Assembly (NCBI GenBank): GCA_031460175.1
Contig: JAVKGW010000005.1
Span: 62,001-126,000 of the forward strand
DNA: 64,000 nt
Source: Armatimonadota bacterium
GTDB taxonomy: Bacteria; Sysuimicrobiota; Sysuimicrobiia; Sysuimicrobiales; Sysuimicrobiaceae
Direction of reading: 5' to 3'
The notes under the pieces: model-generated
Seen by the model: the letters and a program-made list of their open reading frames with translations, nothing else
Told to the model about the DNA's origin: nothing
Databases searched by the model: none
Position numbers and translations under genes: made by a program
Shown: positions 15,811 through 24,828 of the stretch, one piece after another
Numbering within the stretch: the first letter of the stretch is position 1
How the letters are laid out: each line of letters opens with the position of its first letter

Positions 15811-16585
15811 TCGCCTGACGGAGTTCGTGCGGGGCACGTTCGTGGTGGTGGAGGCGGAGCTGCGCAAGCTGGCGCACGACCCCGCGGAACTCTTCACCCG
15901 CGCGATCCAGCCCATCCTGTGGCTCGTGGTGTTCGGCGGGGTCTTCGCCCGGGTGCGGGGGATCCCCACGGGAGCCGTGGGATACCGGGAGTTCCTCACC
16001 CCGGGGATCCTCGCCCAGAGCGGGCTGTTCATCGCCATCTTCTACGGAATCGCCATCATCTGGGAGCGGGACCTCGGGGTCCTGCACAAGTACCTGGTGA
16101 GCCCTGCTCCCCGGGGCGCCCTGGTCCTGGGCAAGGCCCTCTCCGCGGGTCTACGGGGGCTTTCCCAGGCGGTGATGGTGTATCTGATCGCCCTCCTCCT
16201 GGGCGTCCGGCTGCGGATCGGGTGGGACACGGCGCTCGGAGTCCCCGTGTTCGTCACCCTGGGGGCCGCGGTGTTCGCCACCTTCTCCCTGCTGGTGGCG
16301 TGTCTGGTGAAGACCCGGGAGCGGCTCATGGGGATCGGGCAGCTGGTGACCATGCCCCTGTTCTTCGCCAGCAACGCCATCTACCCCCTGGAGCTCATGC
16401 CCGCCTGGCTGCGGGCCATCTCCTCCATCAACCCCCTCACCTATCAGGTGGACGCCCTCCGGGCCCTCATGCTCCCCGGCGGACACACCCAGTTCGGGCT
16501 CGGCGTGGACCTCGTGGTCCAGGTGGCGGCCTTGAGCCTGCTGGCCACCGTGGCCGCGCGCCTGTATCCCCGCGTGGCCGTGTAG
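15770..16585 (+). CDS. ABC-2 type permease, DrrB-type
   Basis: A 271-aa membrane subunit for the ATPase just upstream, which it overlaps by about 40 bases. ATG 15770 has GGAGGG nine bases upstream. Six predicted helices include FTRAIQPILWLVVFGGVFA, GILAQSGLFIAIFYGIAI and the conserved region MPLFFASNAIYPLELMPAWL, which is typical of ABC2 membrane proteins (P-L-F-x-S-x-x-x-Y-P). The substrate cannot be read from the sequence. The convergent ridA gene ends 22 bases downstream. Confidence 0.92.
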   Translation: MSSVRAAPRAGSADRLTEFVRGTFVVVEAELRKLAHDPAELFTRAIQPILWLVVFGGVFARVRGIPTGAVGYREFLTPGILAQSGLFIAIFYGIAIIWERDLGVLHKYLVSPAPRGALVLGKALSAGLRGLSQAVMVYLIALLLGVRLRIGWDTALGVPVFVTLGAAVFATFSLLVACLVKTRERLMGIGQLVTMPLFFASNAIYPLELMPAWLRAISSINPLTYQVDALRALMLPGGHTQFGLGVDLVVQVAALSLLATVAARLYPRVAV

Positions 16586-16606
16586 GGACGGCCGGAGGGT
16601 TCGCCC

Positions 16607-16984
16607 TCACGCCAGGGCGATCACGTCCATCTCCACCGCGGCGTCCCGCGGCAGCCGCGCCACCTGCACCGTGGTGCGGGCCGGCCGGGCGTCCCGGAAG
16701 AAGTTCATGTACTCCTCGTTCACCGCGTTGAAGTCGTTCAGGTCCCTGAGGTACACGGTGGTGCGCACCACCCGCTCGAGGGAGGTGCCCGCGGCTTCCA
16801 GGATGGCCGCGATGTTCAGCAGGACCCGCCGGGTCTGCACCCGCACATCCCCGGTGACGAGCTCCCCGGTCTCGGGGTCGAGGGGAATCTGACCGGAGAC
16901 GAACACAAAGCCGCCCGCCCGCACCGCCTGGGAGTACGGGCCGATGGCCCGGGGGGCCGCGTCCGTGTGGATGACTTCCTTCAC
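16607..16984 (-). CDS. ridA: RidA family reactive intermediate deaminase
   Basis: A 125-aa YjgF/RidA protein. RidA hydrolyses reactive enamines and imines released by PLP enzymes. Family marks are GPYSQAVRAGGFVFVSGQIPLDP near the N-terminus, the ligand Arg in LPRDAAVEMDVIA (near residue 115), and NFNAVNEEYMNFF-type segments. The GTG at 16984 has GGAGG upstream. The gene starts 13 bases after the ABC-2 permease stop and may be the last cistron of the TetR-headed operon, although it is functionally unrelated. Confidence 0.93.
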   Translation of the reverse strand: MKEVIHTDAAPRAIGPYSQAVRAGGFVFVSGQIPLDPETGELVTGDVRVQTRRVLLNIAAILEAAGTSLERVVRTTVYLRDLNDFNAVNEEYMNFFRDARPARTTVQVARLPRDAAVEMDVIALA

Positions 16985-16997
16985 CGCACCACCTCCT

Positions 16998-18125
16998 TCA
17001 GTCGAGCCTCTTGTGGAACCGTACAATCGCCGCGGCGAAGACCACAACCCCCAACGCCACCAGGGCCAGGATGGAGGGCCAGAGGGCTTCGATCCCCACC
17101 CCCTTGACCACGATCCCCCGGATCACGGTGAGGTAGTAGGTGAGCGGGACCACAAGTCCTACCCACTGCAGGGCCGCGGGCAGGGACTCCCGGGGGAAGA
17201 GGAAACCGGAGAGGAGGATGCTGGGGAGGAGGATGAGCTGGGCGAGCTGGGCCGCCTGGGTGAAGGTGCGGGAGACGGTGGAGATGAGGGTGCCCAGGCC
17301 CAGGCTGGAGAAGAAGAAGGCCAGGGTGAGGAGGTAGAGGAGCGCGAGGCTCCCCTTCACGGAGACCCCGAACCACACCCAGGCCAATCCCAGGATAAAG
17401 GTCAGGTTGATGTAGCCCAGGCCCACGAGCGGCAGGATCTTGCCCAGCATGAGCTCCGCGGGCCGGATGGGGGTCACCACCAGCTGCTCGAAGGTCCCCA
17501 GCTCCCGCTCCCGCACGATGACCCCGATGGTGAGGAAGGTGGTGGTGAACTGCAGGATGGCCCCGAGGATCCCCGGCACGATGAACACCTGGCTGCGGAG
17601 GTCCGGGTTGTACCAGGCCCGGGTGCGCACCTCCACGGGCTGCACCGGCGGCCGCTGTCCCCGGCGCCGAACCAGGTGCACGGTGAGGTCCTGGGAAAGG
17701 CGCGCGCCCACGCCACCCGCCACGGAGAGCACTACCCGGGCGCTGGTGGCGTCGGAGGCGTCCACCACCACCAGCACCTGCGCCACCTCCCCCGCCCGGA
17801 GGCGCCGGGCGTAGTCCGGAGGGATCACGATCCCGATCTTGGCCTGCCCCCGATCCAGTCGGCGCTCCATCTCCTGCAGGTTCCGGACCCACCACCGGAC
17901 CGTGAAGTACCGGGTGTTCTCGAAGGCCCGCACGAGGGTGCGGCTCTCCGCACACCCGCACTGATCCCACACCGCGGTGGGCTGGTGGAGGACCTCGTTG
18001 GTGAGGTATCCGTACAGCACGAGCTGGATGATGGGCAGGGTGATCATGATGCCCAGGGTGCGACGGTCCCGCAGGAGCTGAGCCGTCTCCTTGCGCACGA
18101 TGCTCCCCAAGCGCCGGAGGCTCAT
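16998..18125 (-). CDS. ABC-2 type permease (YhhJ/YbhR-like)
   Basis: A 375-aa permease of the ABC-2 group that works with HlyD adaptors. It has one N-terminal helix (about residues 24-42), a large extracytoplasmic domain (about 45-175, including GQAKIGIVIPPDYARRL and VVVDASDATSA), and five C-terminal helices. The family pattern LLPSILLSGFLFPRESLPAALQWV lies near residue 300. It overlaps the preceding ATPase by four bases (ATGA). Known relatives export drugs or ions together with a double ATPase; here only one permease is present. Confidence 0.92.
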   Translation of the reverse strand: MSLRRLGSIVRKETAQLLRDRRTLGIMITLPIIQLVLYGYLTNEVLHQPTAVWDQCGCAESRTLVRAFENTRYFTVRWWVRNLQEMERRLDRGQAKIGIVIPPDYARRLRAGEVAQVLVVVDASDATSARVVLSVAGGVGARLSQDLTVHLVRRRGQRPPVQPVEVRTRAWYNPDLRSQVFIVPGILGAILQFTTTFLTIGVIVRERELGTFEQLVVTPIRPAELMLGKILPLVGLGYINLTFILGLAWVWFGVSVKGSLALLYLLTLAFFFSSLGLGTLISTVSRTFTQAAQLAQLILLPSILLSGFLFPRESLPAALQWVGLVVPLTYYLTVIRGIVVKGVGIEALWPSILALVALGVVVFAAAIVRFHKRLD

Positions 18126-19051
18126 CCCTCCTCCGCCTCCACCAGGGCCACGAAGACGTCCTCGAGGCTCGGCAGCACGGGCTCCACGGACTCCACCGCG
18201 AACCCGGACGCCCGCAGATCCCCCAAAAGCCGCGGGGCCACCCCGACGTCCTCCACGATGGCATGGATGGCGGCGCCGTGCAGGGCCGCCTCCCGCACGA
18301 GGGGATGCCCCTCGCAGGCGGCCAGGGCCTCCATGAGGCGGTCCACCCGCACTTCCAGGACCACGCCCGGCATGCGGGTGCGCTTGATCTCCTCCGGGGG
18401 CCCCTGGGCGATGAGCCGGCCGTTGTAGATGAAGGCCAGCTCGTCGCAGTGCTCCGCCTCGTCCATGTAGTGGGTGGTGACGATCACCGTGGTCCCCTCT
18501 TCGGAGAAGCGGTCGATGAGGTCCCAGAACTGCCGGCGGGAGAGGGGATCCACGCCGGCCGTGGGTTCATCCAGGAACAGCACCTCCGGCCGGTGCAGCA
18601 CCGCGCACCCGAGGGCAAGCCGCTGGCGGAGCCCGCCCGGAAGCGCGGCCACGAGGTCGTGCTGGCGGGCCCCAAGCCCCGCCTGTTCCAGCCACGCCTC
18701 CACCCGCCGGCGCAGGTCCGGCCCCCACAGCCCGTACACCCCGCCGTAGAACTCCAGGTTCTCCCGAACGGTGAGGTCCCGCCAGAGGCTGAACCGTTGG
18801 GTCATGTAGCCGATGCGGGCCTTGATGGCCTCCGCCTCCCGCCGCACATCGCGGCCCAGGACCCACGCGGTCCCCTCCGTGGGCATGAGGATCCCGCAAA
18901 GCATGCGGATGGTGGTGGACTTGCCCGCGCCGTTGGGGCCGAGAAACCCCCAGATCCGGCCCCGACGGATCTCGAAGGAAACGTGGTCCACGGCCACGAG
19001 CCCGTCGAAGACCCGGGTGAGGCGTTCCGCCCGGACCGCCACCTCCGTCAT
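18122..19051 (-). CDS. ABC exporter ATP-binding protein (second, YbhF C-half-like)
   Basis: A 309-aa ATPase. Walker A is GPNGAGKST, Walker B is LFLDEPTAGVDP and the switch region is VTTHYMDEAEHCD. The signature is LPGG rather than LSGG, a deviation also seen in one half of fused YbhF/RbbA-type ATPases. The next gene upstream encodes a matching ATPase of similar length, so the two appear to be the separated halves of a double ATPase. ATG 19051 overlaps the end of that gene. The C-terminal extension (about 230-309) is the regulatory domain ending LEDVFVALV. Confidence 0.91.
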   Translation of the reverse strand: MTEVAVRAERLTRVFDGLVAVDHVSFEIRRGRIWGFLGPNGAGKSTTIRMLCGILMPTEGTAWVLGRDVRREAEAIKARIGYMTQRFSLWRDLTVRENLEFYGGVYGLWGPDLRRRVEAWLEQAGLGARQHDLVAALPGGLRQRLALGCAVLHRPEVLFLDEPTAGVDPLSRRQFWDLIDRFSEEGTTVIVTTHYMDEAEHCDELAFIYNGRLIAQGPPEEIKRTRMPGVVLEVRVDRLMEALAACEGHPLVREAALHGAAIHAIVEDVGVAPRLLGDLRASGFAVESVEPVLPSLEDVFVALVEAEEG

Positions 19052-19962
19052 GGCCGCAACCGCGCCACGAACACGTCCTCCAATCCCGGCCGCACCGTCC
19101 GCAGCCCGCGCACCGTCACCCCTGCCTCCTCCAGGGCCCGCCGCAGGGAGTCCGGCCCGACTTGGGGATCCAGCAGGGCGTGGAACCGGTCTCCGAAGAC
19201 CTCCAGACTGCGCACGAGGGGGCTCTCCCGCAGAACCGCCTTTGCCCGGGAGCGGGGCTCGGCCACCACCTCCACCACCGTCCCGCGCAACTGCGCGCGC
19301 AGGGTGGCGGGATCGTCGCAGGCCAGCAACTTTCCCCGGTGCAGGAGCCCCACCCGGGAGGCCCGGTCCGCCTCGTCCATGTAGGTGGTGCTGAGGAACA
19401 CCGTGATTCCCTGGCGGTTGAGCTCGTACAGGATGCGCCAGAACTGCCGGCGCGAGACCGGGTCCACGCCCGTGGTGGGCTCGTCCAGGAGCAGCACCTC
19501 CGGCTCGTGCACCAGGGTGCAGGCGAGCGCGAGCTTCTGCCGCATGCCGCCCGAGAGGTTCACGGCGAGCCGGTCCCGGGCCTCCTCCAGGCCGAAGGCC
19601 ACCAGGAGACGCTCTGCGCGGTCCCGGAAGCGGGCGGGTGGAATCCCGTAAAGGTCCGCGTACAGCCGCAGGTTCTCCCACACGGTGAGGTCCCCGTAGA
19701 GGCTGAACTGCTGGGGCATGTATCCGACGCGCTCCCGGACCTCCTCCCCCTCCCGCACCACGTCCCGTCCCGCGACCCGAACCTCGCCGGCGGTGGGCGT
19801 GATGGCCCCGCACAGGAGACGGATGAGGGTGGTCTTGCCCGCACCGTCCGGTCCCACCAGGGCGAAGATCTCGCCCTGCTGGACCTCCAGATCCACCCCG
19901 TCCACCGCCCGTAGGGGTCCGAAGGTGCGCACGAGTCCCCGGCACACGATGGCAGGGGTCAT
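19048..19962 (-). CDS. ABC exporter ATP-binding protein (first, YbhF N-half-like)
   Basis: A 304-aa ATPase. Walker A has the unusual Asp form GPDGAGKTT, characteristic of the N-terminal half of YbhF/RbbA-type proteins. The rest is canonical: Q-loop GYMPQQFS, signature NLSGGM, Walker B LLLDEPTTGVDP and switch LSTTYMDEAD (Thr replaces the usual switch His). The C-terminal tail ends LEDVFVARL. It overlaps the HlyD gene upstream by four bases. Together with the following ATPase and permease it forms an adaptor-linked exporter. Confidence 0.92.
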   Translation of the reverse strand: MTPAIVCRGLVRTFGPLRAVDGVDLEVQQGEIFALVGPDGAGKTTLIRLLCGAITPTAGEVRVAGRDVVREGEEVRERVGYMPQQFSLYGDLTVWENLRLYADLYGIPPARFRDRAERLLVAFGLEEARDRLAVNLSGGMRQKLALACTLVHEPEVLLLDEPTTGVDPVSRRQFWRILYELNRQGITVFLSTTYMDEADRASRVGLLHRGKLLACDDPATLRAQLRGTVVEVVAEPRSRAKAVLRESPLVRSLEVFGDRFHALLDPQVGPDSLRRALEEAGVTVRGLRTVRPGLEDVFVARLRP

Positions 19963-21413
19963 GGCTGGACGCGCAGGAGGGCATCCGCGGGAAGCCCGGG
20001 CTTGAGGAGCCCGCCTGGGTTCAGCAGGGCGATCTTCACCGCGAAGACGAGCTTGGTGCGTTCCTCTCGGGTCTGGACGTTGCCGGGCGTGTACTCCGCC
20101 CGGTTCGCGATCTCCACCACCCGGCCGGAGAAGACCCGGTTCGGATAGGCGTCCACCCGGACCTCCACGGGCTGTCCCAGCCGCACGCGCCCCAGGTCCG
20201 CCTCCGGTACGAACACCCGGAGATACGGGCGGTTGAGGTCCGCCACGGTGAGGACCGGGGCTCCGGGATTCACGAGCTCGCCCACCTCCGCCAGCCGCGC
20301 CAGGACCACGCCGGAGATGGGCGAACGCAGCACCGCCTGCGCGCGGGCCACCTCCGCCAGGCGCAGGGCAGCCCGGGCCTGCTCGACGGCGGCCTGGGCG
20401 GCCTCCACCTCCCGGGCCCGCTGGCGCACGAGTTCCCGGGCCGCCCGGGCGCTCCGCAGGCCGGCCTCCGCCTGGGCCACCTGGGCCCGGGAGATCTCTT
20501 CCTCCAGCCTCCGGATGGAGACCTGCCGCTCCGCCGCCCGGGCCGCGGACAGGGCGGAGCGGGCCGCCTGATCCGCGGCCGCGGCCTGGGCCACCGCGGC
20601 CCGGGCCGCCGCGATCTGCTCCGTGAGGGCAGAGAGCTGCGCCTGAGCGGCCTCGTACTGGGCCCGCGCAGCCTCGCTCTGAGCCCGGGCGGCCTCCGCC
20701 GCCGCCTGGGCGCTCGCCAGCTGGGCTCTCGCCGCGTCCACCTGCTGGGCCGCGATGGCCCCGGCCTGGTAGAGGGCCTCCGCCCGGGCGGCATCCGCCC
20801 GGGCCCGGTCCAGCTGAGCCTGGGCCGCGGCGAGTTGGGCTTCCGCGGTGTGACGGGCGGCCTCTGCCGCCTGTACCTGGGCCCGGGTGGCCTCCAGGTT
20901 GCGGAGCAGGGCCCGGAGGTTGGCCTCCGCGGCAGCCCGCTGGGCGCGGGCATGCTGCACTTGAGCTTCAGCTTGCTGGATCTGAGCCCTCGCGGTGGAC
21001 CGCTGCACCTCCGTGGCTTCCCGGGCCTGGGGCACCCGGACCTTCGTGGCCCGTAGGACGGCCTGCGCCTGCTCCACCGAGGCCCGGTACTGGGCCTGCT
21101 GGAGGCTCAACGCCGCCTCCGCCTGGCTCAAGCGGGCCTGGCTCAAGCGGAGATTGGCCCGGGCCTGGGCGAGCTGGGCCAGCAGCTCCTCCGCCTCCAG
21201 CTCCGCCACCACCTGCCCCGCCCGCACCGCCTCTCCCTCCCGTACGAGGATCCGGCGGATGCGGCCCGCCACCTTCGGAGCCACGTCCACCTGCGTGGCC
21301 TCGATGGTGCCGCTCGCCTCGATGCGGTCCGGGTTTGCCAGGCCACGCGGCCACAGGAAGTACGCGGCCACGCCCGCGGCCACAACCAGGACGAGCCACC
21401 GCCGCGCTACCAT
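19959..21413 (-). CDS. HlyD-family membrane fusion protein (YbhG-like)
   Basis: A 484-aa adaptor for the ABC exporter. An N-terminal membrane anchor (residues 5-21, WLVLVVAAGVAAYFLW) precedes the first lipoyl half (GTIEATQVDVAPKVAGRI, about 36-55). A very long Ala/Gln-rich coiled coil (about 75-370) follows, then the second lipoyl half (VLRSPISGVVLARLAEVGELV) and the beta-barrel (VRLGQPVEVRVDAYPNRVFSG). The hairpin is much longer than usual, which suggests it reaches the outer-membrane TolC channel directly. Its start overlaps the PII-like gene. Confidence 0.92.
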   Translation of the reverse strand: MVARRWLVLVVAAGVAAYFLWPRGLANPDRIEASGTIEATQVDVAPKVAGRIRRILVREGEAVRAGQVVAELEAEELLAQLAQARANLRLSQARLSQAEAALSLQQAQYRASVEQAQAVLRATKVRVPQAREATEVQRSTARAQIQQAEAQVQHARAQRAAAEANLRALLRNLEATRAQVQAAEAARHTAEAQLAAAQAQLDRARADAARAEALYQAGAIAAQQVDAARAQLASAQAAAEAARAQSEAARAQYEAAQAQLSALTEQIAAARAAVAQAAAADQAARSALSAARAAERQVSIRRLEEEISRAQVAQAEAGLRSARAARELVRQRAREVEAAQAAVEQARAALRLAEVARAQAVLRSPISGVVLARLAEVGELVNPGAPVLTVADLNRPYLRVFVPEADLGRVRLGQPVEVRVDAYPNRVFSGRVVEIANRAEYTPGNVQTREERTKLVFAVKIALLNPGGLLKPGLPADALLRVQP

Positions 21414-21697
21414 ACCGTCTCCACGGGCTGTACGAAGGCGAACAGGGCCGGCGGCCGGAGGTATCCCCGCTTGAGGGTCTCGAGCGCCTCCAGCAACCCC
21501 TGCACTTGAGGCTCCTCCAGCACCGCCAGCAGCAGGTTATTGGTGCCGGGCCAGATGGGGGTGCCCAGCCGCAGCCCCTTCCTTCCGGACCCCACCGCAC
21601 CCTCCAACTTCGTCCAGCCGGGAAGTTCCAGGCGCTGCAGGAGCTCCATCATCGAATCGTCGATCCCCGCCTCGTAGATCACCGCCACCAGCTTCAT
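21407..21697 (-). CDS. PII-like, transporter-associated protein (PG0541 type)
   Basis: A 96-aa soluble protein with a ferredoxin-like PII fold pattern: MKLVAVIYEAGIDDSMMELLQRLELPGWTK, then GTPIWPGTNNLLLAV, as in the PG0541-like family found beside RND pumps. The ATG overlaps the RND pump stop (ATGA), and its end overlaps the HlyD start, so it is coupled on both sides. Family members are thought to sense a ligand and modulate the adjacent transporter; the effector here is unknown. Confidence 0.8.
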   Translation of the reverse strand: MKLVAVIYEAGIDDSMMELLQRLELPGWTKLEGAVGSGRKGLRLGTPIWPGTNNLLLAVLEEPQVQGLLEALETLKRGYLRPPALFAFVQPVETVW

Positions 21698-24600
21698 CGT
21701 CCCGCCTCCTCCGGGTGCGCGGCCACCCCGGGCGTGGGCCTGAGGCTCCGCGCCCGCCTCGCCACCCATCCCCGGAGGTCGTCGAGCAGGGTGTAGGTGA
21801 CGGGGATGACCACCAGGGTGAGGAGGGTGGACCAGGCGAGGCCCCCGATCACGGCCCAAGCCAGCGGTGAGCGCAGCTCCGAGCCCTTGCCGAACTCCAG
21901 GGCCACGGGGAGGCTCCCGAGGATCACGGAAAGGGTGGTCATGATCACGGGCCGGAGCCGCGTGGGACCGGCCTCCAGCACCGCCTCCGTGCGGGGCAGC
22001 CCCCGCGCCCGCAGGGTATTCGTGTAGTCCACCAGCAGGATGGAGTTCTTCATCACGAGCCCCGTGAGCAGGATAAAGCCGATGGCGCTCACCATGGAAA
22101 GGGACTTCCCAGCCAGCAACAGCGCCAGGATCCCGCCCACCCAGGCGAGGGGCAGGGCCAGCATGATGGCAAACGGCGTGAAGGTGCTCTCGAAGAGGGC
22201 CGAAAGCAGGATGTAGACCAACACCACGCCCAGCCCCAGGGCGAAGAGGAACGTCCCGCCCGCCTCCGCGATCTGCTCCGCCTGCCCGCCGAGCTCCACC
22301 ACCACGCCCGGAGGGCGGATGTCCGCGATGGCCCGGGCCGCCAGTTGGTTCACGTTGCCCGCGAAGGATCCGGGCTCCAGGTTCGCGGTCACGGAGACCA
22401 CCCGCTGCCGGTTGCGCCGATCGATGCGGGTGGGCCCGGTCCCGGTCTCGATGCGGGCCACGTCCCGCACGTATACGGGTCGGCCCGAGACCACGGCGAG
22501 CAGCACGTCCCCGAGATCTTCAGGCCGGAGCGGCCGCCCTTCCCGCACCATGCGGATGCGCACGGGGACCTCCTTCTCGCCCGTCCGGAAGCGGATGTCC
22601 GTGCTCCCCTCCACGGCATTGCGCAGGATCCCCGCCACGGCCGCGGTGCTGAGGCCGAGCTCCGTGAGCCGCTCCCGGTCCATGCGCACCCGGAGCTCCG
22701 GCCGGCCCAGGCGCACGCTCACGTCCACGTCCCGGATCCCGGGGACCGCGCGCAGGCGATCCGCGATCCGGTCCGCGGTGGCGCTCAGGAGGCCGAGATC
22801 CTCCCCCCGCACCCGGACCTCCACGGGCGATTGAGGCCCCGCCACGTTGCCCGCCGCGTACACCACCCGGGCTCCGGGGAGCTGGTTCGCCTCGGGATCC
22901 CGTTGCAGCTGCGCCACGATCTCCCGGTCCGTGCGGTGGCGTTCTTCCCGCAGGCGCACCAGGAGCTGCGCGAACTGAGGTCCGGTCTGGGCCTGTTGCC
23001 CGGAGGTGCCCACGTTCGTGATGACCGTCTCCACCTCCGGCACCCGGCGCAACAACGCCTCCACCCGCCGGGCCGTGGCCTCCGTGGTCTCGAGGTTGGT
23101 GCCCGCGGGCAGTTCCAGCCGCACGGTGAACACGCCCTGGTCCACGGAGGGGATGAACTCGAACCCGAGCCGGGAGGCGAGGGGAAAGACGAGGAGCACG
23201 GAGAGTCCGCCGAGGAGGACCACCTCAACGCGGTGGTGAAGGGCCCAGGACAGGAGCGCCCGGTACCTTCCGTCGAGCCACCCGTAGAAGCGATCCAGGG
23301 GCGCGAACAGCCGCGCCGCGAATCCCTGCGGTTCCTCGTGCCCGGTGCGGCGGCGCAGCCACCGGGCCGCCAGCATGGGGGTGAGGGTGAAGGCGGCGAA
23401 GAGGCTGAACAACGTCACCGTGGCCACGGTGAGGCCGAAGGGCCGCAGGAGTTGTCCGAAGATCCCACCGGCCAAAGCGAGGGGCACGAACACCACCACG
23501 TCCACCAGGGTGATGGCCACCGCCGCGAGTCCGATCTCGCTACGGCCGTTGTAGGCGGCCTCCGCGGGGAGTTCCCCCCGCTCCAGGTGCCGGTGGATGT
23601 TCTCCAGGACCACGATGGAGTCGTCCACCAGGATCCCGATGGCCAGGGAAAGCCCCAGGAGGGTGAAGAAGTTCAGGGTGAACCCGAGGCCCGCGATCAC
23701 GACGAAACTGGAAAGCAGGGAAGTGGGGATGGCGAGGAAGACGATGAAGGTGTTCACCGCGTCGTGCAGGAAGAAGAACACGATGACGGAGGCGAGCACG
23801 ATGCCCAGCAGCAGAGCCAGGAAGACGTCGTTCACCGCTTCCCGGGTGAAGGTGGAGGCGTCGCTGGCGACGGTCACCTGCAGGTCCGGGAACTCCGTCT
23901 GGATCCGCCGCAGCTCCCGCTTCACCGCATCCGCCACCGCGATGGTGTTGGCGTCCGCGGCCTTGCGCACGAGCAGCGTGACGCTCTCCCGGCCGTTCAG
24001 CCGGCTGAGCTGCGTGCGCTCCCCGACCCCGTCCGTGACCTCCGCCACATCCCCGAGCCGCACGGACCCGCCTCCGGGGAGTCCCAACCGCAGGTCGCGG
24101 AGTTCCTCTAAGGAGGTGAACTCTCCCAGGGCCCGCACCGCGTACTCCCGCCGCCCTTCCTTGAGGAAGCCCGCGGGGACGTTGAGGTTCTCCTGTGCCA
24201 GAGCCGCGGTGAACTGCCCAAGGCCGAGCCCGTACGCCTGGAGGCGATCCCGGTCCACCGCGATCCGGATCTCCCGGGTCTGCCCGCCGATCACCTCCAC
24301 GTTGGCCACCCCGCCGATCTGCTCCAGGCGGGGCTTGAGGCGGTCATCCACGAGCTCCCGCAGCTGCAGAGGGGAGCGGGTGGCGCTGGTGAGGGAGAGG
24401 GAGAGGATGGGGAAGGCGGAGAAGCTGAACCGCTGGACCACGGGCGCGAGGACGTCCCGGGGGAGCTGCGCGCGCACCGCATCCACCTTCTCCCGGACCG
24501 CGGCGGTGGCCGCGTTGAGGTCCGTGCCGAGCTGGAACTGCACCACCACCAGGGACAGGCCCTCCTGGCTGGTGGCCTGGATCTCCCGAATCCCCGAGAC

Positions 24601-24819
24601 CGTGCCCACCGCATCCTCGAGGGGTTTGGTGACGGAGGTCTCCACCTCCTGGGGGCCGGCTCCGGGGTAGACGGTCACGATGGAGACCACGGGGAACTCG
24701 ATGTTGGGCAACAGCTCCACGGGCATGGCCCACAGGAGGCGAAGGCCGATGACGCCCAGGGCCACCCAGGCCATGAGCACGAGCACGGGCCTGCGGATCG
24801 AGAGACGCGTGAGCCACAT
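21694..24819 (-). CDS. RND efflux pump, HAE1/AcrB family
   Basis: A 1041-aa inner-membrane proton/drug antiporter. It opens LTRLSIRRPVLVLMAWVALGVIGL (TM1), has two large periplasmic loops (about 35-335 and 555-860), and two groups of membrane helices. The proton-relay pair is Asp-Asp in GILVDDSIVVLENIHRHL (about residues 400-410), and GxNxxxLxx-type loop motifs are present. With the adaptor and TolC protein upstream in the operon it forms a tripartite efflux complex. Length is normal for the family. The TetR gene heads the operon. Confidence 0.95.
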   Translation of the reverse strand: MWLTRLSIRRPVLVLMAWVALGVIGLRLLWAMPVELLPNIEFPVVSIVTVYPGAGPQEVETSVTKPLEDAVGTVSGIREIQATSQEGLSLVVVQFQLGTDLNAATAAVREKVDAVRAQLPRDVLAPVVQRFSFSAFPILSLSLTSATRSPLQLRELVDDRLKPRLEQIGGVANVEVIGGQTREIRIAVDRDRLQAYGLGLGQFTAALAQENLNVPAGFLKEGRREYAVRALGEFTSLEELRDLRLGLPGGGSVRLGDVAEVTDGVGERTQLSRLNGRESVTLLVRKAADANTIAVADAVKRELRRIQTEFPDLQVTVASDASTFTREAVNDVFLALLLGIVLASVIVFFFLHDAVNTFIVFLAIPTSLLSSFVVIAGLGFTLNFFTLLGLSLAIGILVDDSIVVLENIHRHLERGELPAEAAYNGRSEIGLAAVAITLVDVVVFVPLALAGGIFGQLLRPFGLTVATVTLFSLFAAFTLTPMLAARWLRRRTGHEEPQGFAARLFAPLDRFYGWLDGRYRALLSWALHHRVEVVLLGGLSVLLVFPLASRLGFEFIPSVDQGVFTVRLELPAGTNLETTEATARRVEALLRRVPEVETVITNVGTSGQQAQTGPQFAQLLVRLREERHRTDREIVAQLQRDPEANQLPGARVVYAAGNVAGPQSPVEVRVRGEDLGLLSATADRIADRLRAVPGIRDVDVSVRLGRPELRVRMDRERLTELGLSTAAVAGILRNAVEGSTDIRFRTGEKEVPVRIRMVREGRPLRPEDLGDVLLAVVSGRPVYVRDVARIETGTGPTRIDRRNRQRVVSVTANLEPGSFAGNVNQLAARAIADIRPPGVVVELGGQAEQIAEAGGTFLFALGLGVVLVYILLSALFESTFTPFAIMLALPLAWVGGILALLLAGKSLSMVSAIGFILLTGLVMKNSILLVDYTNTLRARGLPRTEAVLEAGPTRLRPVIMTTLSVILGSLPVALEFGKGSELRSPLAWAVIGGLAWSTLLTLVVIPVTYTLLDDLRGWVARRARSLRPTPGVAAHPEEAGR

Positions 24820-24828
24820 CGCCCCCTC

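Noticed and set aside
16595-16608. GAGGG-TTCG-CCCTC hairpin between the ABC permease and ridA
   Set aside because: A short stem with no T-tract; overlaps the ridA stop. Not convincing as a terminator.
22345-24111. 588-aa plus-strand open frame
   Set aside because: Antisense to the RND pump, with His/Glu/Gly-rich, family-free sequence.
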